From positions 620,001-684,000 of the forward strand of contig NZ_JACXBS010000001.1 in assembly GCF_014698015.1 (NCBI RefSeq): a stretch of 64,000 nucleotides of DNA. The letters run 5' to 3'. How positions within the stretch are numbered: the first letter of the stretch is position 1; each line of letters begins with the position of its first letter. Position numbers and translations under genes: made by a program. The notes below the pieces were generated by a model. The model ran no database searches. It saw only the letters and a program-made list of their open reading frames with translations, and was not told the DNA's origin. This document shows, piece after piece, positions 8,676 through 17,568 of this stretch. The stretch comes from Kocuria sp. cx-455 (GTDB lineage: Bacteria; Actinomycetota; Actinomycetes; Actinomycetales; Micrococcaceae).

Positions 8676-10442
8676 TTACTTGGCGTCCGCGTAGCTGGTG
8701 ACCACGCTGGTCGTCACCGGAACCTCGACCGGCACTCGGCCGAACACGGTGCGCACCGCCTGCTCGGCGGCGTCCAGAACCACGTGCTTGACCCGTTCGG
8801 ACTGGTCCTGGGCGCAGTGCACCATGACCTCGTCATGCAGGAAAAAGACCAGGTGGGCATCCAGACCTTCACGGTGCAGCCCATGCCGGATGTGCCCCAG
8901 CCAGGCCAGAGCCCACTCCGCGGCCGATCCCTGCACCACGAAGTTGCGGGAGAACCGCCCATGGGTCCTAGCCGCTTGGGCCGCGCGGCGCTCGCCGGCG
9001 GCGGTGTCCGTGGCGCGCTGAATTTCGAACCACTCCGGTTCCGGCAAGGGCGACCAGCGCCCGAGATAGGTACAGACCTGCTCTCCTCGTTCGCCCACGC
9101 GAGCGGCGTGTTCCACATAGCCCACGGCCCGGGGGAACATTCGGGTGAGGTGCGGCATGAACCGGCCCGCAGCCCCCTGGGTCGCGCCGTACATGGCACC
9201 CAGCAGCGCGACCTTGGCGTGAGGCCGTTCCTTCAGTTCCGAACCCCGTTCCCGGCCCTGCTGGGCCATGGACTCGTAGAGGTCCCGATCCCGTGAGGCC
9301 TGGGCCAGCGCATCGTCGCGGGCCAGGATGGCGAGCACGCGGGGCTCCAGTTGAGCGGCGTCGGCGACGACCAAGGTGCGGCCGGGATCGGCGCGGACGG
9401 CGTCACGAATGAACTTGGGGATCTGCAGTGCTCCGCCGCCGCGAGCGGCCCAACGGCCGGTGACCACGCCGCCCACCACGTACTCGGGGTGAAAGCGGCC
9501 GTTGTCGACCCAGGTGTCAAGCCAGTGCCAGCCCGTCGCGGAGAAAATGCGGGACAGTTTCTTGTATTCGAGCACGGGGGTCACGAGTTCGACCCGGTGC
9601 GAATCGGGTTGGCCCGCGACCATCGCCCAGTCCTTGAGCACCCAGGCGCGGGTGGATGCAATGTCGATGCCCGCGGTGCGCAGGGCCTTGAGGAGCTCAT
9701 GCGGGGAATCGGGATTCAGCGTGGGAGCGGCCAGAACCCGGCGGATGTCCTCGGCCAGTTCTTGCATGCGGGCGGGACGCTCACCCTCCTTGGGGCGGGA
9801 ACCCATGGCGGCAACGAGGATCTGCTCGTGGATGTCCGGGTCCCACGGGATCCCCTGATGTCGCATGGTGGCGGCGACCAGTGCGCCCTGAGATTCGAGG
9901 CCCAGGAGCATGTCCAGCCGTTTGGGATTGCGGGCCGTGCTCACGGCGCGGATCTGCTCTGCCAGTTCGGCGACCAGATCGTCGAGCCCCGGCCCGCGGT
10001 CCGTGGCCATGGCGAACAGTGAGGTTTGTGAGTCCGCCACCGGGCGTGGGCGCGGTCCCGAAACATGTCGGGGGTCTGCCGGGTCGATCACCGGGGTGTA
10101 GCGCATGGGTCGGGGCTCACCGGAGTTCGGGTCCGGCGCTCCGGAACCGGGCGCGTCGGAGGCGGTGGCGAGGATGGTGGCGCACAAACCTAGATCGCGG
10201 CATTTGGTGGCCCATACGTCAGCTTCGCAGAGCAGCGCGGCGGGTACGGACGTATCCATCCAGGTCCAGACCGGCGGCTGCACGCCCGCTTTCAGCGCGG
10301 CGGCTTCTCGCTGGGCCACGACGCCCGGAAATTCCTGGTCCGTCACCGTGAGTGGTTGCCCCGCCCGCCGGCCGTTGGCCGTGACCACCTGCAGGGTCCA
10401 GCCTCCGGCCCCGGTCTCCGCGGGAGCCACCACTATGTGCAT
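8676..10442 (-). CDS. Family A DNA polymerase-like protein lacking a 5' nuclease domain
   Basis: A 588-residue protein, shorter than PolI (about 900). Seen: polymerase motif A as 'DAAQLEPR' (Asp361, Glu366, Arg368), motif B 'HAKVALLGAMYGA' (Lys410, Tyr418) and motif C 'HDEV' (His536-Asp537-Glu538), so both metal-binding aspartates and the nucleotide-binding Lys are kept. There is no 5' nuclease domain, and the first 200 residues resemble a 3'-5' exonuclease domain only weakly, without clear DEDD motifs. Such proteins are annotated in actinobacteria as bifunctional 3'-5' exonuclease/DNA polymerase. It is probably a repair or accessory polymerase. It converges on the Nudix gene. Confidence 0.85.
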   Translation of the reverse strand: MHIVVAPAETGAGGWTLQVVTANGRRAGQPLTVTDQEFPGVVAQREAAALKAGVQPPVWTWMDTSVPAALLCEADVWATKCRDLGLCATILATASDAPGSGAPDPNSGEPRPMRYTPVIDPADPRHVSGPRPRPVADSQTSLFAMATDRGPGLDDLVAELAEQIRAVSTARNPKRLDMLLGLESQGALVAATMRHQGIPWDPDIHEQILVAAMGSRPKEGERPARMQELAEDIRRVLAAPTLNPDSPHELLKALRTAGIDIASTRAWVLKDWAMVAGQPDSHRVELVTPVLEYKKLSRIFSATGWHWLDTWVDNGRFHPEYVVGGVVTGRWAARGGGALQIPKFIRDAVRADPGRTLVVADAAQLEPRVLAILARDDALAQASRDRDLYESMAQQGRERGSELKERPHAKVALLGAMYGATQGAAGRFMPHLTRMFPRAVGYVEHAARVGERGEQVCTYLGRWSPLPEPEWFEIQRATDTAAGERRAAQAARTHGRFSRNFVVQGSAAEWALAWLGHIRHGLHREGLDAHLVFFLHDEVMVHCAQDQSERVKHVVLDAAEQAVRTVFGRVPVEVPVTTSVVTSYADAK

Positions 10443-10503
10443 GCCCTCATTATCCCGTGGGGCACCGACACGCAGTGGGTGGGGTCCGCGCTGCGCCGCT
10501 TCC

Positions 10504-11061
10504 TCAAGCCTGCGACGCCGCCGCGTCCAGTAGGTCCGCGACCTTCCGGACGGTGCGCATGTTCCGGGCGGTGATGGTCATGTCCGGCAGCTGCCTACCG
10601 AGTGCGACCGGCAGTTTGGACGCGTGGATGCCCTTGTCGCTGCCGTACCAGACGTAGATTTCCGAACCGTTGACCACGATTCGTTCGTCCTGGTGGATCG
10701 GGAGTGCGGCCAGGTCCAGTTCGAGCACGGGGCGGTCACAGAAATGCACCTGGTACAGCTTGTCGTCGGTGGCGATCTGACGCAGCGGGTCCGCGGCGAG
10801 CACGGCCGAGAGATCTTCGAGTGTCCGGTGAATGACCGGGCTCCTGACGCCGAATTCGGATTCGATGGCGGCTGCAAGGTCTCCCGCGAATTCCGCGGGA
10901 TCGCCCGGAGGAACACACACCACATTGCCGCTCTGCAGGTAGGTCGTCACCTGGTGGGCACCGAGCTGCTGCGTCAGCAGAACGCGCAGTTCCACCATCG
11001 GAACCCTGTTGTTGACCCCCACGTTGATTCCACGCAAGAAGTACGCCGTGGGCTGGTTCAT
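10504..11061 (-). CDS. DUF1697 family protein
   Basis: A 185-residue protein that begins 'YFLRGINVGVNNRVPMVELR' and continues with 'YLQSGNVVC', the hallmark of DUF1697, a widespread family of unknown function. The C-terminal 'LGRQLPDMTITARNMRTVRKVADLL' is also typical. ATG at 11061 is chosen; a GTG two codons upstream is the alternative. It lies just downstream of the aldehyde dehydrogenase gene, 9 bases from that stop, and likely shares its transcript. Confidence 0.85.
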   Translation of the reverse strand: MNQPTAYFLRGINVGVNNRVPMVELRVLLTQQLGAHQVTTYLQSGNVVCVPPGDPAEFAGDLAAAIESEFGVRSPVIHRTLEDLSAVLAADPLRQIATDDKLYQVHFCDRPVLELDLAALPIHQDERIVVNGSEIYVWYGSDKGIHASKLPVALGRQLPDMTITARNMRTVRKVADLLDAAASQA

Positions 11062-11070
11062 GGCCACATC

Positions 11071-12486
11071 CTACGACCCGGGGGTGCGCCGCTTCTTGTT
11101 CCCCACGGGCGACACCGCGCGGTCCAGAACGGACTTCACCGCACCGTGGATGGGCGGATAAATGACACCCAGTGTTTCCGGTTTCAAGGGTTTGGAGAGC
11201 ACCGCGCGTTGGTGGGTGAAGGTGTCTCGTGACCATGTGCCGTGATATCTTCCTTGGCCGCTGGTGCCTTTACCGCCGAAGGGCAGGTAGGGGCTGCCCA
11301 CGTGCGCGACCGGGACGCCGATGCTCACACCACCGGACGGGACCTCAGCCATGATGTGGTTCCGTACTGACGTGTCCTCCGCGAAGATGTAGAGGGCCAG
11401 CGGAGTGTCCCGGGCGGTCATGCGTTGCGCCGCCTCTTGCGGCCCGCGCACCGGCAGGACGGGCAGCACCGGACCGAAAATTTCCTCGCCCATGACCGGA
11501 TCGGATTCCGCCGCGGGATACAGGACGGTCGGGGCAATGTAGCGATTTTGCCTGTCCACCTGGCCACCACAGACGACGTTGTCCGAGCCGACCGGCGGGA
11601 TCATGGCACTCACACGGTCCACCGCGCCGGTGTGAATCATGCGCCCGAAATCCTCGGATTCCTCCGGCCGCGCGCCAAAACTCTCGCGCACGGCAGTCGC
11701 GATTTCCGCGGCCAGGGCAGCCGCAATGTCCTGGTGCGCGTAAATGTGATCCGGTGCCACGCAGGTCTGACCGGCATTGATGAACTTGCCCCACGTGATC
11801 CGACGGGCAGTGGCACGGAGGTCCACGTCATGGTGAACATAGGTCGGGGACTTCCCGCCTAGCTCGAGCGTTACGGGAACCAGTTGGCGCGCCGCGCGCT
11901 CGGCCACGGCGGTGCCGGTGCGAGTAGAACCGGTGAAAAACACGTGATCGGGACGGGCGTCGATGAGGGCGGTGGCGGTGTCGGCCGGGCCGGTGACCAC
12001 CGCGATGGCTTCTTGATCGAAGTAGCGCGGGGCCAACTCGGCAAAGAGCTGTTCCACGGCAGAACTGACCTCGCTGGGCTTGATGACCACGCAGTTACCC
12101 GCGGCCAAAGCTCCGATCAACGGGGAGAGCTGCAGTTGCAGTGGGTAGTTCCAGGGGGAAATGATGACGACCACACCCAGCGGGTCGTAACGCACCCACG
12201 AACGGCCCGGGAAGAACTGCAGGGGGGTGCGGACCGGCTGGTCCTTGTACCACTTCTTGAGGTTCCGGCGGGTGTGTTTGAGCTCGGTGATCACCGGATA
12301 GATTTCGGTCATCGTGGCTTCGAAGGCGGACTTGCCCAGGTCCTGTCCCAGCGCGATCTGCCACTGCTCGCGATGGTTGACCAACATGGCCTCCAGCGCG
12401 TTGAGCTGGCCCCGGCGCCATTCCAGGGGCCGGGTCCGTCCGGCACGGAAGGTACTGCGGAGTCTGGCCACAACGTCAGCGTTCAT
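11071..12486 (-). CDS. NAD(P)-dependent aldehyde dehydrogenase
   Basis: A 471-residue aldehyde dehydrogenase of the short class 3/AlkH-like group. Seen: Asn113 in 'SPWNYPL', the general base Glu208 in 'LELGGKSP', the nucleophile Cys242 in 'NAGQTCVAP', and the coenzyme-binding 'FFTGSTRTGTAV'. It oxidises aldehydes to acids; the C-terminal 'VGNKKRRTPGS' is basic and not membrane-anchoring. Substrate is not evident from context: its neighbours are a DUF1697 gene and a divergent peptidyl-tRNA hydrolase. Confidence 0.92.
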   Translation of the reverse strand: MNADVVARLRSTFRAGRTRPLEWRRGQLNALEAMLVNHREQWQIALGQDLGKSAFEATMTEIYPVITELKHTRRNLKKWYKDQPVRTPLQFFPGRSWVRYDPLGVVVIISPWNYPLQLQLSPLIGALAAGNCVVIKPSEVSSAVEQLFAELAPRYFDQEAIAVVTGPADTATALIDARPDHVFFTGSTRTGTAVAERAARQLVPVTLELGGKSPTYVHHDVDLRATARRITWGKFINAGQTCVAPDHIYAHQDIAAALAAEIATAVRESFGARPEESEDFGRMIHTGAVDRVSAMIPPVGSDNVVCGGQVDRQNRYIAPTVLYPAAESDPVMGEEIFGPVLPVLPVRGPQEAAQRMTARDTPLALYIFAEDTSVRNHIMAEVPSGGVSIGVPVAHVGSPYLPFGGKGTSGQGRYHGTWSRDTFTHQRAVLSKPLKPETLGVIYPPIHGAVKSVLDRAVSPVGNKKRRTPGS

Positions 12487-12569
12487 GGATCCAGGCTACG
12501 GGTGGTCCCTGACAGGCATACCGCAACGACGGCTGTGGGGAGTGTGGCTGCCCGTGGCACAGTGGAAGG

Positions 12570-13244
12570 ATGTCCGAGCAGATTCCCGATGACCACGACA
12601 TTCCCTGGGCCATGCAGCTGGTGGTGCACCGGGATCGGCAGTCTCCCGCGCGGCAAGTGGACGTGGCTGAGGCCGCCGCGCGCGCCGTCGTCGCCCTGCT
12701 CGCCGACCCACGGTGCGCACCGGACGGGACCTGGTACCCGGCCATGAAGTACTGGCGGGACGCGCGCATTCGCAAACTGGTGCGGCGCGCGGACGGCAAG
12801 CGATGGACCGATGTGCAGCAACTGCCCGGCGTGACGGTCACCCAGCAGGGCAGCGGCGAATTCGGCGACGCCGCCGTGCGCGCCTTCGTGCCGGGCCCGG
12901 TCAAACCGCTGCCCAGGGAACTGAACAAACTTCAAGTCTCGGGCACGACTTTTCCCGACGACGGCGCATCGCACTCGAGTGACGCCATGGTCACCGTGGA
13001 GGTGCGGCCGGGGCTGGAGATGACCAGCGGCAAGCTCGCGGCCCAGTGCGCCCACGCCGCGCAATTGGCATGGGAGACCATGTCGGATGCCGATAAAGAG
13101 CGGTGGCGGGACGATGCGTTCCGTGTGCGCGTGGACTACCCGAGTCAGGAGGAATGGGCCGCCATCACGCGTCCGGTTGCGGTTGTCGACGCCGGACTCA
13201 CCGAACTTGACGGGCCCACCGAGACGACCAGGGCGTGGTGGTGA
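12570..13244 (+). CDS. Peptidyl-tRNA hydrolase, Pth2-like
   Basis: A 224-residue protein whose C-terminal half carries 'EMTSGKLAAQCAHAAQLAW' (about residues 149-167), the Pth2 catalytic helix with its conserved Lys, Gln, Cys and His positions. Pth2 enzymes free tRNA from stalled peptidyl-tRNA. The N-terminal half begins 'AMQLVVHRD' and has a helix at a similar spacing but without the catalytic residues, so the protein looks like a duplicated Pth2 fold with one dead copy. This longer form is usual in actinobacteria. It is divergent from the aldehyde dehydrogenase gene. Confidence 0.8.
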   Translation: MSEQIPDDHDIPWAMQLVVHRDRQSPARQVDVAEAAARAVVALLADPRCAPDGTWYPAMKYWRDARIRKLVRRADGKRWTDVQQLPGVTVTQQGSGEFGDAAVRAFVPGPVKPLPRELNKLQVSGTTFPDDGASHSSDAMVTVEVRPGLEMTSGKLAAQCAHAAQLAWETMSDADKERWRDDAFRVRVDYPSQEEWAAITRPVAVVDAGLTELDGPTETTRAWW

Positions 13245-13427
13245 CCGGGCAGCATCCGGTCATGACCGTTCTTGGTCAGTCTGGCTCACGGCTGACCGCC
13301 CCGCGAGGGTGATAGCTCGCGGTGACGCCACTGCACAGGCTCGAGCCATTCCGTGAAGGGGTGGGTCCGGCTCCACAATCGGAGCCCGGTTAACCCTCGG
13401 CGCGGCTGATCCGACGACTGTAAGGGC

Positions 13428-14561
13428 ATGACCCCTTCAACGCACAGGTCCCCGGACACGGTGGTGATTCCGCGGACCCGCAGAGCCCAGCGCACCGCCA
13501 TCGATCGTGCGGTCGTCGATCGTCGAGGCTCCGCTGAGCCGGTGTCTGGCCTGACCAAGACGGTCCACCTATTGAGCGAGGATCCGCAGCTCATCGAAGC
13601 CGTGGAGGCCGTGTGCGTGAGCTGTCGCGTGGAGCTGGCCGCCGTGGAAAATCTCGGGGACGCCAAAGACGCGCAGACGCTGCTGATCGATGCGACCGCG
13701 GAGGTGGCACACGCCCCCAAAGGCGCCATGATTGTGGCGCTGTCCTCCCACACCGCAGCCTGGGAGCTTGCGGCGCGCAGCGCGGCCAGCGCCGTGGTTG
13801 TCCTCCCCGACGCTGCCGAGTGGCTCGCAGAGATGCTCTCCCGCGATGACCACGATGCGAACGCGGTTGACCTCGGACGCGTCATCGGCGTGGTTGGTGC
13901 CGCCGGCGGGGTGGGAGCGTCGACGTTTGCGTGCTGGCTCGCCCAGGAACTCTCGGGGACCGGCGCGCCCACGGCGGTGGTTGATGCGGATCCCGGCGCG
14001 GCGGGTCTGGACCTGGTGCTGGGCACCGAATCGGAGGAAGGTCTGCGGTGGCCGGAACTGCAGCAGTTCTCCGGTGCTGTAGCTGCGGACCAATTGTGGG
14101 CCGCTATGCCGAGCACGGGACCCCTGCGTTACCTCTCCTGGGATCGCCACGGCACACACGCCACCAGGGTGCCCGTGAGCACCGTGATCCACGCGCTGCG
14201 ACGTGCGGCGAGCTATCTGGTCGTTGACCTGACAGCGGACTGCCTCGAGGAACAAGCTCGCTGGTGCTCCACCGTGCTGGTGCTCACGCCACGCACCGTC
14301 AGGGGAGTGTTGGCGGCAACACTGGCGGTTCAGCGCTGCGGTGACATTCCCGCCATGACGGTCCTGACCGGGCTCAACGTGGCGGACGTGGATACCGCTC
14401 TGGTGGAATCGGCGTGCGGAGTCGGGTGTGCCGGGTCACTGAGTTTCGACCCTCGCCTGCCGCAAGAACTCGACAACGGTGCCGCGCTGCAGCGGGGCCG
14501 GCGCTCCAAGCATGCGAAAGCCGTGCGCGCCATCGCCCAGAGGCTGGAGGCGGGCTCATGA
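13428..14561 (+). CDS. CpaE/TadZ-like ATPase of the Tad pilus locus (Ssd-like)
   Basis: A 377-residue SIMIBI-class ATPase homologue. Residues 44-140 look like a receiver-like domain and the ATPase begins at about 152 with 'VIGVVGAAGGVGASTFA'. The deviant Walker A lacks both the signature Lys (KGG) and the GKS/T Lys, as in many TadZ/CpaE proteins, so ATP hydrolysis may be weak or absent. TadZ/CpaE localises the pilus machine, and the mycobacterial relative Ssd affects septum formation. It is the first gene of a tightly packed operon: AAGGG precedes its ATG and its stop overlaps tadA by 4 bases. Confidence 0.88.
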   Translation: MTPSTHRSPDTVVIPRTRRAQRTAIDRAVVDRRGSAEPVSGLTKTVHLLSEDPQLIEAVEAVCVSCRVELAAVENLGDAKDAQTLLIDATAEVAHAPKGAMIVALSSHTAAWELAARSAASAVVVLPDAAEWLAEMLSRDDHDANAVDLGRVIGVVGAAGGVGASTFACWLAQELSGTGAPTAVVDADPGAAGLDLVLGTESEEGLRWPELQQFSGAVAADQLWAAMPSTGPLRYLSWDRHGTHATRVPVSTVIHALRRAASYLVVDLTADCLEEQARWCSTVLVLTPRTVRGVLAATLAVQRCGDIPAMTVLTGLNVADVDTALVESACGVGCAGSLSFDPRLPQELDNGAALQRGRRSKHAKAVRAIAQRLEAGS

Positions 14562-15772
14562 GCGGCACGGAACTCGATCCCCGGTTCCTGGACGACGTCC
14601 GCAACCGCTTGCTGCAAGAAGGTGGTGCCCTCACCGATACCCGGATTGCCCGCGCCATCCGGGACACCGGACGGGTGCTGGGCGCGGTGGGATCCATCAG
14701 GGCCGTACAACACATCAGGGCCGAACTCACCGGGCTCGGTCCGTTGGAACCACTCTTACCCACCACGGGTCTCAGCGACGTGTACGTCAACGGGCACGAG
14801 AACGTCTTCATCGAGACCCTCGGGGGTGTGCAACGGGTCCCCTCACCCTTCACAGCGGAGGCTGACGTTCGAGCGCTCGCGGTGCGTCTCATCACGGCCG
14901 CGGGACGCCGGCTCGACGACGCCAATCCGTGCGTCGACGTGCAGACCGCCACCGGGCTTCGCGTTCATGCGGTGATCCCGCCAGTCTCCACGAGCGGCAC
15001 GTTGCTGTCCATCAGATTCCGGGCACCCCAGCGTTTGTCCCTGTCCGACCTGGTGCTCCGCGGGGCCATCCATCCGTTCATGGCGGATGTGCTGTGCTCG
15101 GCCATGAGAGCGGGGGCGAACCTCATGATCAGCGGGGCCACGGGATCCGGGAAAACCACGGTGCTCTCCGCGCTGCTGTCCCAGAGCCGCCCGTCGGAAC
15201 GTCTGGTCCTCATTGAGGACGCCGCCGAGCTCGATCCCGACCATCCTCACGTGGTGGGGCTGCAGGCCCGCCATGACAACGTGGAAGGCAGCGGCGGCGT
15301 CGACCTGGCGGAGCTGGTGCGGCAGGCCCTGCGCATGCGACCCGACCGCCTGGTGGTCGGGGAATGCCGCGGGGCCGAGGTACGTGAGCTTCTCACGGCC
15401 CTGAACACCGGCCACGCCGGTGCCGGCACCGTGCACGCGAACTCCGCGCAGGCGGTCCCTGCTCGATTGGCGGCACTGGGATCCCTGGCGGGTATGAACC
15501 GAGAGGCCGTTGACCTGCAGGCATTCAGCGCCCTCGATCTGATCGCCCATGTCAGCAGGGGACCCCAGGGCCGGCGACTGGAGACCCTGTGCACGCTCGA
15601 ACTATCGAGCGGGCGACTCAGCACCCGGTCCGCCCTGACCTGTGTCGATGGAGAACCGGTCAAGGGTCCGGGGTGGCCACGTGTGGCGCAGCTGTTGTCG
15701 AGCGCTACAACTCACGTGAGCGCACCCGAAGCTGCACGTACGGCCGCTGCGAGCGCGCGAGGTGCGTCATGA
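14558..15772 (+). CDS. tadA: TadA/CpaF-family secretion ATPase
   Basis: A 404-residue type II/IV secretion ATPase that drives assembly of Flp pili. Seen: Walker A 'GATGSGKT' (193-200), Asp box 'VLIEDAAEL', Walker B-like 'RLVVGECRG' (264-272) and the His box 'HAGAGTVHANS'. The short N-terminal domain is typical of actinobacterial TadA. The ATG lies in an ATGA overlap with the upstream stop, and the next gene begins in the same way, so translation is coupled through the operon. Confidence 0.94.
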   Translation: MSGTELDPRFLDDVRNRLLQEGGALTDTRIARAIRDTGRVLGAVGSIRAVQHIRAELTGLGPLEPLLPTTGLSDVYVNGHENVFIETLGGVQRVPSPFTAEADVRALAVRLITAAGRRLDDANPCVDVQTATGLRVHAVIPPVSTSGTLLSIRFRAPQRLSLSDLVLRGAIHPFMADVLCSAMRAGANLMISGATGSGKTTVLSALLSQSRPSERLVLIEDAAELDPDHPHVVGLQARHDNVEGSGGVDLAELVRQALRMRPDRLVVGECRGAEVRELLTALNTGHAGAGTVHANSAQAVPARLAALGSLAGMNREAVDLQAFSALDLIAHVSRGPQGRRLETLCTLELSSGRLSTRSALTCVDGEPVKGPGWPRVAQLLSSATTHVSAPEAARTAAASARGAS

Positions 15773-16560
15773 TTCTTACGCTGGCCGTGGGAATCCTGGT
15801 CGCCGCAGCCGGTCTGATCTGGGCCGGTGGGACCGGGGGCCGCGCGCTCGTCCATCACGGCGCTGCGGTGGCGAGGAACCATCACAGAGCACACGGGGGA
15901 ACGACTCCGGCCCTGAGGTCTTTCGTGTCCCGGCGGTGGCGTCGGGACCGCGCGGCCGAAGCAGCCCAGTGGGTCACGCTGGTGCGGCGGCTGGCAGCCT
16001 TACTCAGCGCCGGGCGCAGCCCGTCCCTTGTGTTCGGCCATGCATCCCGGGCAACCGGTCACAGTCACGCCAACCCCACGGCGGTGTGGATCGACCGGTT
16101 GTGCAGAGAGGTTCACGCAGCATCGGAGCTCGGCGTTCCAGCATCGGGCACGCTGGGTCGCGTTGCCCACACCGCGCCGGACGTGTCCGACCATGAACTG
16201 GCCCGTTGGGCCCGCTCCGCCAGCATGCAGCTCGCGGCCTGCTGGGAGATCTCCGAACGATCCGGCGCCTCACTGTCCAAGACCCTCCACGGGTTGGCCG
16301 ACTCCGTGGAGTCCCAGATCGACGCCCAAGCCGCGCGCGAGAGCGCGCTCGCCGGTCCCCGTGCCACGGTCCGGGTGCTGGCCTGGCTGCCGGTACTCGC
16401 CCTCGGGCTCGGCATTCTCATGGGAACCGACCCGATCACCACGTTGATCACCACTCCGTGGGGACGGATAGCTCTGGTCGCGGGAGCCGTTCTCACCGTG
16501 GCCGGCCGGTTGTGGACCCGCCAGCTCATGCGCCATGCCGAGGGGGTGGACGGGCCATGA
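15769..16560 (+). CDS. tadB: TadB-like type II secretion F-family membrane protein
   Basis: A 263-residue membrane protein. A hydrophobic helix opens the protein, the T2SF cytoplasmic domain follows ('WVTLVRRLAALLSAGRSPS', 'SGASLSKTLHGLADSV'), and two hydrophobic segments close it ('VLAWLPVLALGLGILMG' and 'IALVAGAVLTVAG'). This is the inner-membrane platform partner of TadA. Its ATG overlaps the tadA stop, and its own stop overlaps the start of tadC. Confidence 0.9.
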   Translation: MILTLAVGILVAAAGLIWAGGTGGRALVHHGAAVARNHHRAHGGTTPALRSFVSRRWRRDRAAEAAQWVTLVRRLAALLSAGRSPSLVFGHASRATGHSHANPTAVWIDRLCREVHAASELGVPASGTLGRVAHTAPDVSDHELARWARSASMQLAACWEISERSGASLSKTLHGLADSVESQIDAQAARESALAGPRATVRVLAWLPVLALGLGILMGTDPITTLITTPWGRIALVAGAVLTVAGRLWTRQLMRHAEGVDGP

Positions 16561-17150
16561 TGGTCGCCCTCAGCGCGGGCCTTTGTCTGGCCGCAGCGTT
16601 TTTCGTCTGGTCCTCCCCTCGGCTCCTTGGTGCTTCCGTGGTCACCGCTGCCACCTCACGAGCAGGCATGTCCGACGACGCCGCCGCGTCGCCTTCGCCA
16701 AGTAAGTCTCCCGGGTTGCCGGCGGCCACACTGGTGGAACTCACCGCCACGCAGCTGGATGCCGGGCTGCCCCTCGCGGAGGCCGTGTCGATCCTGGCCC
16801 ACAGCACCGCGGGTTCCGGTTACCCGGAGCTGCGGCGGGTCGCCGCTGCGCTGCGATTGGGGCTGGACTGGGGCACCGCGTGGTCCTCGGTCACCGGGGC
16901 GTCTCGAGCATTATTGGATTACCGCGATGCGCTCGAATTCACGGCCACGTCCGGGGCGGCCTCGGCATCGGTCCTCCGGGGCCAAGCCGAGCAGGTGCGG
17001 CGCGCCCAGTTCCGCCGGGCAGAACGTGCGGCGGAGGCGCTGTCGGTTCGGCTGGTCCTGCCGCTGGGGCTGTGCTGCCTCCCCGCCTTCATGTGCTGGG
17101 GTGTGCTGCCCGTGCTCATGAGCCTGTTGCCCAAGGTGTTCGGATCATGA
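16557..17150 (+). CDS. tadC: TadC-like type II secretion F-family membrane protein
   Basis: A 197-residue second platform protein. Seen: an N-terminal hydrophobic helix, the T2SF motif 'ATQLDAGLPLAEAVSILAHS', and a C-terminal pair of hydrophobic stretches ('LPLGLCCLPAFMCWGVLPVL'). Two consecutive ATG codons start it, the first within the tadB stop. Short TadB/TadC pairs are the rule in actinobacterial Tad loci. Confidence 0.87.
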   Translation: MMVALSAGLCLAAAFFVWSSPRLLGASVVTAATSRAGMSDDAAASPSPSKSPGLPAATLVELTATQLDAGLPLAEAVSILAHSTAGSGYPELRRVAAALRLGLDWGTAWSSVTGASRALLDYRDALEFTATSGAASASVLRGQAEQVRRAQFRRAERAAEALSVRLVLPLGLCCLPAFMCWGVLPVLMSLLPKVFGS

Positions 17151-17233
17151 TTCGCAACCGAGCGCCGCCCGGGTGCGGCGACAACACGTTCGTTCAGCCA
17201 TCACCCCACACCTTTGAACCACAGGAGAACCCC

Positions 17234-17485
17234 ATGTCCACCATCGTTGCCTCCACTTCCACCCCCGCCGCACCTCCAACCATCGCGCCCGACGCCGTCC
17301 TGGAACCTCACGGCACGGACCTCGCCTTACGGGCGGATCACCCCGACCTCGGGGCGTCCACGGCGGAGTACGCGGTGATTGTCCTGGCCGCCGCCGCCTT
17401 CGGCGGTGTGATGGCAGCCGTGCTGTCCTCCGACTCGGTCTCGGGACTGCTGCTGGGCATCATCCAGAAGGCGCTGTCGGTGTAA
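17234..17485 (+). CDS. DUF4244 Flp-like pilin candidate
   Basis: An 83-residue protein with one hydrophobic helix at about 46-70. The segment 'DLGASTAEYAV' gives Gly40 followed by Glu at +5 and Tyr at +6, the class III (Flp) prepilin cleavage pattern. ATG at 17234 is chosen because AGGAG lies 6 bases upstream, which makes the leader 40 residues; a start at the tadC stop (17147) would make it longer still. It is likely the major pilin subunit of this locus. The leader is unusually long for Flp pilins. Confidence 0.85.
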   Translation: MSTIVASTSTPAAPPTIAPDAVLEPHGTDLALRADHPDLGASTAEYAVIVLAAAAFGGVMAAVLSSDSVSGLLLGIIQKALSV

Positions 17486-17568
17486 TCCGATGGGACGCCC
17501 CCGTGGGGCGCGTGTCCACCACGGGGCGCGCCCCACGGCCCCTCGCGAAGTCTCGGAAAGGTACCGAC

